From assembly GCA_035286585.1 (NCBI GenBank), contig DATEDC010000177.1, positions 1 through 6,039 on the forward strand: DNA of 6,039 nt. The letters run 5' to 3'. The translations under genes were made by a program, and so were the position numbers. Below the pieces are notes generated by a model that did not search any database, was not told where the DNA came from, and was given only the letters and a program-made list of their open reading frames with translations. Source of the DNA: DSOS01 sp035286585 (GTDB lineage: Bacteria > Chloroflexota > Anaerolineae > Anaerolineales > UBA4823). Shown here piece after piece: positions 1 through 6,039 of this stretch (position 1 is its first letter; every line of letters begins with the position of its first letter).

Positions 1-2
1 GT

Positions 3-29
3 CTTCCGAAGCCCACGGGGCTTCGGAAG
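3..29 (-). terminator. Perfect 12-bp hairpin downstream of the tRNA gene, putative terminator
   Basis: Positions 3-14 and 18-29 are exact reverse complements separated by a three-base loop (acg), giving a very stable GC-rich stem. It lies about 23 bases beyond the 3' end of the minus-strand tRNA, where a transcription terminator would be expected. No T-tract can be seen: on the minus strand the two bases after the stem are A and C and then the window ends, and the plus-strand side has no T-run either. The role is therefore inferred from position and stem stability. It could instead serve a convergent gene outside the window. Confidence 0.45.
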
Positions 30-52
30 CTGGGCACTCAGACTGAAAATAA

Positions 53-130
53 TGGTCGGGGCGGAGAGATTTGAACTCTCGACCTCACGGACCCGAACCG
101 TGCGCTCTAGCCGGGCTGAGCCACGCCCCG
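53..130 (-). tRNA. tRNA-Pro, anticodon CGG, with encoded CCA
   Basis: The minus strand folds into a complete cloverleaf. The acceptor stem is CGGGGCG/CGCCCCG (124-130 with 57-63). The D arm is GCTC/GAGC with a 10-base loop containing GG. The anticodon stem is CACGG/CCGTG around the loop TTCGGGT, so the anticodon is CGG and reads proline codon CCG. The T arm is GAGAG/CTCTC with loop TTCAAAT. The C1-G72 pair and discriminator A73 are the known identity features of bacterial tRNA-Pro and support the assignment. The CCA end is encoded (53-55), so the mature end does not depend on CCA addition. Without CCA the gene is 75 bases long. It is transcribed divergently from the protein genes to its right. 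Confidence 0.97.
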
Positions 131-148
131 TTGGTCTTACGCTCCGGA

Positions 149-177
149 ATTATAATCCACCCAGCCCTGGTTGGCAA
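149..177 (-). promoter_or_regulatory. Sigma-70-type promoter of the tRNA-Pro gene
   Basis: Read on the minus strand, a -35 box TTGCCA (172-177) is followed by a 17-base spacer and a perfect -10 box TATAAT (149-154). Transcription would start near 142, leaving a leader of about 12 bases before the mature tRNA 5' end at 130, which is typical for a stable-RNA gene processed by RNase P. The -10 region reads attataat and is self-complementary, so a TATAAT also occurs on the plus strand at 151-156. No good plus-strand -35 box accompanies that copy. Confidence 0.8.
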
Positions 178-235
178 GACGACGTTGGTTTCATCTGGTA
201 GTGCGCGGACGAGCGCGGATCGACGCGGAAAAAAG

Positions 236-245
236 GGGCATGCCC
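236..245. repeat. 10-bp perfect palindrome in the ino1 leader
   Basis: GGGCATGCCC is exactly self-complementary. It lies 64 bases before the ino1 start, close to where the promoter would be expected and overlapping a weak -35-like sequence. This could be a small operator, but a single 10-bp palindrome in GC-rich DNA may be chance. Just upstream (203-232) is a rough 10-base periodic pattern beginning GCGCGGA. Confidence 0.3.
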
Positions 246-269
246 AAAGGGATGGGTTGGGATTAGAAT
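241..269 (+). promoter_or_regulatory. Weak candidate promoter for ino1
   Basis: TAGAAT at 264-269 matches the -10 consensus at five of six positions. The sequence 17 bases upstream (TGCCCA, 241-246) is a poor -35 box, so an activator or a different start region is possible. Transcription would begin near 276, leaving about 34 bases of leader before the ATG. Outside the tRNA promoter this is the only promoter-like motif I see in the 179-base gap between the tRNA and ino1. Confidence 0.25.
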
Positions 270-309
270 TGGGAGCAGAAGTGCAAAACATCAAACTAAG
301 GAGAAATCG

Positions 310-1392
310 ATGGACAATGGGAAAAAGGTGCGGGTGGCGATCATCGGGGTGGGCAATTGCGCCTGCTCATTGGTGCAGGGCGTGCGCTTTTATCAAGATG
401 CGGACGATGGGGCGCTTATCCCCGGCCTGATGCACGCTAACCTGGGGGGCTACCACGTGCGGGATATCGAATTTACAGCCGCGTTCGACGTGGTGGATAC
501 CAAGGTGGGCAAGGACCTCTCGGAGGGGATCTTTGCCTTCCCCAACAACACCTGCAAATTCGCCGAGGTGCCCCACATGAACGTGGAGGTCTCGCGAGGC
601 ATGACCCACGATGGCCTGGGTCACTATCTGCGCCAGATCGTCAACAAAGCCCCCGGGCCTACCGCGGATATCGTCGGCATTCTCAAGGAGACCAGGACCG
701 ACGTGGTGGTGAATTTCCTGCCGGTCGGCTCGGAGATGGCTACCAAGTGGTACGTGGAGCAGGTATTGGAAGCCGGCTGCGGTTTCGTCAACGGCATCCC
801 GGTGTTCATCGCCAGCCAGGATTACTGGGCCAGGCGCTTTCGCGAGCGCGGGCTGCCGCTCATCGGCGATGACATCAAGAGCCAGTTTGGGGCGACCATC
901 CTGCACCGCGTGCTCGCCAGCCTGTTCGTCGATCGCGGGGTGAAATTGGAGCGCACCTACCAGCTCAATTTTGGGGGCAACACCGATTTTCTGAACATGC
1001 TCGAGCGCGAGCGCCTGGAATCGAAAAAGATCTCCAAGACCAACGCGGTGACCAGCATGCTGCCTTACGAGCTCCCCGCCGAGGACGTCCACGTTGGTCC
1101 CAGCGACCACGTCCCCTGGCTGACCGACCGCAAATGGTGCTACGTGCGCATGGAAGGGACCACGTTTGGGGACGCCTCGCTCAACCTGGAAGCCAAGCTG
1201 GAAGTTTGGGATTCGCCCAACTCGGCGGGGGTGATCATCGACGCCGTCCGCTGCGTCAAGATCGCCATGGACCGCGGCCTGAGCGGGCCGATCATCGGTC
1301 CTTCGGCTTACTTCATGAAAACCCCGCCAAAACAGTTCAAAGACAGCGTCGCCCGCGAGATGACGGAAGCGTTCATCCAGGGCGAGAGTTGA
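310..1392 (+). CDS. ino1: Myo-inositol-1-phosphate (1D-myo-inositol 3-phosphate) synthase
   Basis: This cytoplasmic enzyme converts D-glucose 6-phosphate to 1D-myo-inositol 3-phosphate in an NAD-dependent oxidation, aldol cyclisation and reduction. It is the committed step to inositol lipids and inositol-based solutes. The 360-residue length fits the short actinobacterial/archaeal form rather than the roughly 500-residue eukaryotic enzyme. A Rossmann NAD-binding motif GVGNCACSLVQG lies at residues 13-24. Family motifs follow: GDDIKSQFGATILHR (186-200), NFGGNTDFLNM (220-230), SKTNAV (242-247), SDHVPWLTDRKW (265-276) and LEVWDSPNSAGV (297-308). The lysines in the last three motifs fall in the region that forms the active site in characterised relatives. 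A strong ribosome site AAGGAG (298-303) sits six bases before the ATG. The gene appears to be transcribed alone, since a promoter-like element follows it. No inositol monophosphatase or phosphatidylinositol synthase gene is in view, so the end product is unknown. Confidence 0.95.
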   Translation: MDNGKKVRVAIIGVGNCACSLVQGVRFYQDADDGALIPGLMHANLGGYHVRDIEFTAAFDVVDTKVGKDLSEGIFAFPNNTCKFAEVPHMNVEVSRGMTHDGLGHYLRQIVNKAPGPTADIVGILKETRTDVVVNFLPVGSEMATKWYVEQVLEAGCGFVNGIPVFIASQDYWARRFRERGLPLIGDDIKSQFGATILHRVLASLFVDRGVKLERTYQLNFGGNTDFLNMLERERLESKKISKTNAVTSMLPYELPAEDVHVGPSDHVPWLTDRKWCYVRMEGTTFGDASLNLEAKLEVWDSPNSAGVIIDAVRCVKIAMDRGLSGPIIGPSAYFMKTPPKQFKDSVAREMTEAFIQGES

Positions 1393-1395
1393 GAA

Positions 1396-1404
1396 TGGTA
1401 TAAT
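1396..1404 (+). promoter_or_regulatory. Extended -10 promoter upstream of yebC
   Basis: TGGTATAAT just after the ino1 stop is a perfect extended -10 element (TGnTATAAT). No good -35 box lies at the right distance, which is tolerated by extended -10 promoters. Transcription would start near 1411, leaving a leader of about 65 bases before yebC. A second possible promoter overlaps it: TCGACA (1405-1410), 17 bases, then TATTTT (1428-1433). The end of the leader can form a small hairpin (CCAC 1454-1457 with GTGG 1463-1466) that touches the first bases of the ribosome site. It is only four base pairs, so any control role is speculative. Confidence 0.55.
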
Positions 1405-1476
1405 TCGACAACTGGGGACGATCGGCGTATTTTATTTATTGACTGTGATGTTACCACCTCTCGTGGAGAATTAACT

Positions 1477-2232
1477 ATGTCAGGACATTCGCATTGGGCA
1501 ACTATCCGGCGCAAAAAGGGCGCCGCGGATGCAAAACGCGGCCAGCTCTTCACCCGGCTGGCGCGGGAAATTGTGATCGCGGCTCGGGAGGGCGGGGGCG
1601 ACCCCAGCAGCAACGTTCGCCTGCAATACGCGATCGACAAAGCCAGAGCCAACAACATGCCAAAGGACAACATCGAGCGCGCCATCAAGCGCGGCACCGG
1701 AGATTCCAAAGAGGGGTATGAGTTCGAGGAGATCACCTACGAAGGCTACGCGCCCGCAGGGATCGCCTTGATGATCTCTTGCGTGACCGATAACCGCAAC
1801 CGGACGATTGCCGAGATACGCCACATCCTCAACAGGTACGGCGGCAGCATGGCTGAGTTAGGCTCGGTCGCCTGGCAGTTCCACCGGGCGGCGTACTTCT
1901 CCCTGCCCGCAGAAGGGAATGACCCGGATGCCATCTTCGAGCTGGCGGTCGAAGCCGGGGCGGACGACGTTGAATTTGACGAGCATTCGATAACTATCAT
2001 TGGCCCGGTCGAGTCCTTCAAAGAGATCAGCGATCACTTGCGCAAAGCCGGCGCCGAGCTCGAGGAAGCAGAATTACGCCTGATCCCCAACAACGAGGTG
2101 GAGCTCAGCCCGGAGGAGACCATGCAGGTGCTCAGGGTCATCGAAGCCCTGGAGGACCTGGATGACGTTCAGAACGTATTTTCAACCCTGAGCATCTCGG
2201 ACGCAGCCATGGCGGCTCTGGAAGCCGCCTGA
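1477..2232 (+). CDS. yebC: YebC/PmpR family protein (TACO1-like translation factor or regulator)
   Basis: This 251-residue protein has the normal family length. The N-terminal signature GHSHWATIRRKKGAADAKRG (3-22) is followed by conserved blocks NMPKDNIERAIKRGTG (60-75), YEGYAPAGIALMI (88-100) and TDNRNRT (104-110), and the protein ends in an acidic C-terminal region with VQNVF (231-235). The family was long annotated as a DNA-binding transcription regulator. More recent work on bacterial members and on mitochondrial TACO1 links it to translation of proline-rich stretches on stalled ribosomes, so both labels exist. I see no feature that decides between them. The ribosome site GGAG (1465-1468) lies eight bases before the ATG. 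It is the first gene of a probable operon with ruvC, ruvA and proC, and its pairing with ruvC is common in bacteria. Confidence 0.95.
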   Translation: MSGHSHWATIRRKKGAADAKRGQLFTRLAREIVIAAREGGGDPSSNVRLQYAIDKARANNMPKDNIERAIKRGTGDSKEGYEFEEITYEGYAPAGIALMISCVTDNRNRTIAEIRHILNRYGGSMAELGSVAWQFHRAAYFSLPAEGNDPDAIFELAVEAGADDVEFDEHSITIIGPVESFKEISDHLRKAGAELEEAELRLIPNNEVELSPEETMQVLRVIEALEDLDDVQNVFSTLSISDAAMAALEAA

Positions 2233-2251
2233 TCCGAGCGGCAAGCCTGCG

Positions 2252-2743
2252 ATGCTGGTTTTGGGTATCGACCCAGGGACTGCCATTACCGGCTACGGCC
2301 TGGTGCGAGAGGATCACAATGGCAGCCTGGCGATGGTGGCATACGGCGTGATCGAGACTCAAGCAGCAGATACCCAGGCAGTGCGTTTATTGGAGCTCTA
2401 CAATAAGTTGAGTGAAATCATCGTACTCCACCGCCCGGAAAGCAGCGCGGTGGAGAAGCTGTTTTTCCAGCGCAACGTTCGCACCGCGTTGAGTGTTGGC
2501 CAGGCGCGGGGAGTGGCGCTGCTCGCCCTGGCTCAAGCCGGGCTGGCTGTTTTTGAATACACGCCGCTGGAGGTCAAACAGGCAGTGGTAGGCTATGGCG
2601 GCGCAGATAAAAACCAGGTTCAGCAAATGGTGCGCGCATTGCTCGGGTTGTCCGAGATACCGCGGCCGGATGATGCGGCAGACGCCATCGCGGTCGCCAT
2701 TTGTCACCTGCATTCCGCCCGAATGAAATCGCTCTACACATAA
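2252..2743 (+). CDS. ruvC: Crossover junction endodeoxyribonuclease RuvC
   Basis: RuvC is the dimeric, metal-dependent nuclease that cuts Holliday junctions symmetrically during recombinational repair. The 163-residue protein has the RNase H-like fold signature at its start (LGIDPGTAITGYG, 4-16). The four acidic catalytic positions of the family are present: D7, E68 (in SAVEKLFF), D141 and D144 (in PDDAADAIAVAICH, 139-152). The family sequence FFQRNVRTALSVGQARG (71-87) is also intact. The start is fixed by the GIDPG motif five residues in, and no in-frame alternative lies just upstream. No clear Shine-Dalgarno sequence precedes the ATG; there is only GAGCGG at 2236-2241. The yebC stop is 19 bases upstream, so translation is probably coupled to yebC. 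The reading frame and active site look fully intact. Confidence 0.97.
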   Translation: MLVLGIDPGTAITGYGLVREDHNGSLAMVAYGVIETQAADTQAVRLLELYNKLSEIIVLHRPESSAVEKLFFQRNVRTALSVGQARGVALLALAQAGLAVFEYTPLEVKQAVVGYGGADKNQVQQMVRALLGLSEIPRPDDAADAIAVAICHLHSARMKSLYT

Positions 2744-2766
2744 ACTTGCGCGGGGGAGGGATGGTC

Positions 2767-2838
2767 ATGCAAACTGCTGAACGATGGAAAGGATTGGACT
2801 ATGATCGCCAGCCTGGCTGGGGAAGTGATCGATATTAA
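2767..2838 (+). CDS. Possible 23-codon leader ORF overlapping the ruvA start
   Basis: In the 57-base gap between ruvC and ruvA, a strong ribosome-site-like run (GGGGGAGGG, 2752-2760) is placed not for ruvA but for an ATG at 2767, seven bases after GGAGG. That frame runs 23 codons, starting MQTAERWKGL, and stops at TAA 2836-2838, inside ruvA and in a different frame. An in-frame ATG at 2761 is too close to the ribosome site. If translated, it could couple or modulate ruvA expression. The peptide resembles nothing I recognise, and the G-rich run could be chance or a remnant. ruvA has its own good ribosome site. Confidence 0.22.
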   Translation: MQTAERWKGLDYDRQPGWGSDRY

Positions 2839-3382
2839 TCCGGATCATGTTGTGATTGCGGTAGGCGGGGTGGGGCTGCAGGTGTATCTACCTGCCCCGC
2901 TTAAAGACCGCCTGAGGGCAGGAGAACGGGTCTTTTTGCACACCTACCTGGTGGTGCGCGAAGATGCGCTCACGCTGTATGGCTTCGAGACGAAAGAAGG
3001 GCGGCAGTTATTCTCTATGCTGCTCGGGGTAAATGGCGTGGGTCCTCGCCTGGGGCTGGCAATCCTCTCCACGCTCAATCCGGATGCCATTCGCCGGGCG
3101 GTATTTCACGAGCAAGACGAGATTTTCAGCCGGGTGCCTGGGGTGGGCAAACGCACTGCTCAAAAGATCTTGATACATCTGCAAGATCGCCTGCCGCTGG
3201 AAGCCGGTTTGCAGCCGATGGCGATTGCCAGTGAGACCGACAGCGACCTGCTCGCCGCGCTGACCTCATTGGGCTACAGCGTCGTGGAAGCGCAGGCCGC
3301 CATCCAGGCGATCCCGCGTGACGCCCCCCAGGATGAGGAAACTCGCTTGCGTATAGCCTTGCAGTATTTCATCAAACCCTAA
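2801..3382 (+). CDS. ruvA: Holliday junction branch migration protein RuvA
   Basis: RuvA binds four-way DNA junctions as a tetramer and loads the RuvB helicase motor for branch migration. RuvC then resolves the junction. The 193-residue protein has all three domains. The N-terminal OB fold covers about 1-62 and includes the acidic pin residues E54 and D55 (REDALTLYGF). Two helix-hairpin-helix DNA-binding motifs follow (GVNGVGPRLGLAIL 76-89 and VPGVGKRTAQKI 112-123). The C-terminal domain (about 146-193), which contacts RuvB in characterised relatives, comes after a short linker. The ribosome site AAAGGA (2788-2793) is seven bases before the ATG. It follows ruvC after 57 bases and precedes proC by 12 bases. 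The RuvB partner is not encoded downstream here and must lie elsewhere if the complex is functional, as the intact domain III suggests. Confidence 0.97.
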   Translation: MIASLAGEVIDINPDHVVIAVGGVGLQVYLPAPLKDRLRAGERVFLHTYLVVREDALTLYGFETKEGRQLFSMLLGVNGVGPRLGLAILSTLNPDAIRRAVFHEQDEIFSRVPGVGKRTAQKILIHLQDRLPLEAGLQPMAIASETDSDLLAALTSLGYSVVEAQAAIQAIPRDAPQDEETRLRIALQYFIKP

Positions 3383-3394
3383 AGGAGGGGCGTT

Positions 3395-4243
3395 GTGTTT
3401 GATCGGCAAAAAATTGCTTTTATTGGCCCGGGCGTGATGGCAGAGGCGATGATTGCCGGGCTCATCCGCCAAAATGTCGCCCAGGCAGAGAATATATTGG
3501 TGGCTGGCCCGCGCCCGGAGAGGCTGTCTGAGCTTCGAGATAAATTTGGCGTACAAGGGACAGTCAACAATGCCGAAGCTGCCAGCCAGGCAGCGATGGT
3601 CGTTTTAGCCGTAAAGCCCCAAAGACTCGATAAGGTGCTGGCTGGGGTTCGTGGCTCTGTCCAGCCTGAGGCCGTGGTGCTCTCCATCGTCGCTGGGGCT
3701 TCGATCGATAAAATCGCTCACGGCATCGGTCACGATCGCATCGTGCGTTCGATGCCCAACACACCTGCGCAGATTGGCGAAGGAATCACGGTTTGGACGG
3801 CAGCGCCATCGGTAGCCGAAGAACAGATCGAAATGGCCCGCCAGGTTCTGAGCGCACTTGGACAGGAAATCTTTGTCGAAGAAGAAAATTACCTGGATAT
3901 GGCGACTGCCCTCTCCGGAACTGGTCCGGCGTATGTTTTCTTGTTCATGGAAGCCATGGTAGACGCCGGCGTTCACCTGGGCTTTCCCCGGCGGATTGCC
4001 GAGCAGCTGGTAGCCCAGACCGTGCGCGGGTCGGTGGATTTCTACACCAAGCACGAAGAACACATCCACCTGGCGCGGCTGCGCAACCAGGTGACTTCGC
4101 CCGGCGGAACCTCTGCAGCCGCGCTGTATTACCTGGAGAAGGCGGGTTTCCGCACCGCCCTCTCGCGGGCGATTTGGGCGGCTTACGAGCGCTCGCGCGA
4201 ACTGGGTAAAGACGCTCGGGCTCAGGCTCCGGAGGGGGGTTAA
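3395..4243 (+). CDS. proC: Pyrroline-5-carboxylate reductase
   Basis: ProC carries out the last step of proline synthesis, the NAD(P)H-dependent reduction of 1-pyrroline-5-carboxylate to L-proline in the cytoplasm. The 282-residue protein is of normal size. The N-terminal Rossmann motif is GPGVMAEAMIAGL (11-23). Family blocks are AVKP (72-75), SMPNTPAQIGEG (119-130), LSGTGPAYVFLFMEAM (173-188) and the C-terminal signature QVTSPGGTSAAAL (232-244), which forms part of the active site. It begins with GTG: an AGGAGG ribosome site (3383-3388) starts right after the ruvA stop and sits six bases before this codon. The next in-frame ATG, residue 15, would cut the NAD(P) motif. The 12-base gap to ruvA indicates co-transcription with the DNA-repair genes, with no obvious functional link. 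No proA or proB is in view. Confidence 0.96.
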   Translation: MFDRQKIAFIGPGVMAEAMIAGLIRQNVAQAENILVAGPRPERLSELRDKFGVQGTVNNAEAASQAAMVVLAVKPQRLDKVLAGVRGSVQPEAVVLSIVAGASIDKIAHGIGHDRIVRSMPNTPAQIGEGITVWTAAPSVAEEQIEMARQVLSALGQEIFVEEENYLDMATALSGTGPAYVFLFMEAMVDAGVHLGFPRRIAEQLVAQTVRGSVDFYTKHEEHIHLARLRNQVTSPGGTSAAALYYLEKAGFRTALSRAIWAAYERSRELGKDARAQAPEGG

Positions 4244-4247
4244 CCCC
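4236..4247. repeat. 12-bp palindrome across the proC stop codon
   Basis: GGGGTTAACCCC is a perfect palindrome that contains the TAA stop of proC (4241-4243). As RNA it could form a four-base-pair GC stem with a TTAA loop. No T-run follows, so it is not a standard intrinsic terminator. It may be chance, a weak pause site or a protein-binding site between proC and the atpA promoter. Confidence 0.3.
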
Positions 4248-4296
4248 GGGATAGGTTTCAAGCAGATATTCTCATGACCGACCAATCGTGAAGAAC

Positions 4297-4325
4297 TGGA
4301 CAAGTTCAGTGCTTTCGATTATCAT
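4297..4325 (+). promoter_or_regulatory. Candidate sigma-70-type promoter for atpA
   Basis: TGGACA (4297-4302) and TATCAT (4320-4325) each match consensus at five of six positions and are separated by an ideal 17-base spacer. Transcription would begin near 4332, giving a leader of about 50 bases. A five-base-pair inverted repeat GAACT/AGTTC (4293-4297 and 4303-4307) brackets the -35 box and could be an operator. A second possible pair is TTATCA (4319-4324) and TAGAAT (4342-4347). Apart from these motifs and the atpA ribosome site, I see nothing else in the 140-base proC-atpA gap. Confidence 0.5.
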
Positions 4326-4383
4326 TTCCGCGCCAGGCGCATAGAATTTCTGCATTCATACGCTCATCTCCCTCGGAGGGACA

Positions 4384-6039
<1,656 letters not shown>

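Noticed and set aside
53..130. tRNA gene as an integration site for a mobile element
   Set aside because: tRNA genes are frequent integration targets, but no integrase, direct repeat of the tRNA 3' end or foreign-looking gene is present in the window.
151..156. Plus-strand TATAAT as a promoter for ino1
   Set aside because: The match arises from the self-complementary -10 region of the tRNA promoter, and the sequence 17 bases upstream (ccgttg, inside the tRNA 5' end) is not a usable -35 box.
71..430. Plus-strand open frame of 119 codons over the tRNA and the ino1 start
   Set aside because: It runs through the tRNA gene on the wrong strand and then overlaps ino1 out of frame; no function is plausible.
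367..1110. Minus-strand open frame of 247 codons opposite ino1
   Set aside because: It is a shadow of the ino1 coding sequence, with no ribosome site worth noting and no protein family resemblance.
1411..1440. Intrinsic terminator after ino1
   Set aside because: The T-rich stretch at 1428-1440 is preceded only by very short self-complementary pieces (CGATCG), with no stable GC stem.
3605..4303. Minus-strand open frame of 232 codons opposite proC
   Set aside because: It is antisense to a clearly identified conserved gene and its translation shows no known motif.

Overview
This looks like an ordinary bacterial chromosomal segment dominated by housekeeping genes. The protein flavour, the short actinobacterial/archaeal-type inositol-phosphate synthase and the GC-rich codon use suggest a Chloroflexota bacterium, perhaps class Anaerolineae. 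That placement comes from general resemblance only and has not been tested by a search. No phage, insertion sequence, CRISPR array or defence module is visible.

Layout from left to right. A 12-bp perfect hairpin lies at the left edge. Next comes a tRNA-Pro(CGG) gene on the minus strand, with an encoded CCA end and a near-consensus sigma-70-type promoter. All the protein genes are on the plus strand: ino1 (myo-inositol-phosphate synthase), yebC (translation factor/regulator family), ruvC and ruvA (Holliday-junction processing), proC (last step of proline synthesis) and atpA (F1 ATP synthase alpha subunit). The atpA frame is still open at the right edge and is probably only a few codons short of its stop.

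Transcription units, inferred from spacing and promoter-like motifs: the tRNA alone; ino1 alone; yebC-ruvC-ruvA-proC as one operon with gaps of 19, 57 and 12 bases; and atpA starting a new unit from its own promoter after a 140-base gap. The yebC-ruvC-ruvA order is widely conserved, but ruvB does not follow ruvA and proC takes its place. Likewise atpA is not preceded by atpF or atpH, so the ATP synthase genes appear to be split in this genome.

The most notable feature is an extra segment of about 50 residues in AtpA, placed just before the conserved GGSLTALP motif. Other AtpA proteins vary in length at this site, but this insert is much longer than the one in E. coli. A possible 23-codon leader ORF between ruvC and ruvA and several short palindromes near gene starts and stops are weaker leads. 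I found no convincing undescribed multi-gene system here.
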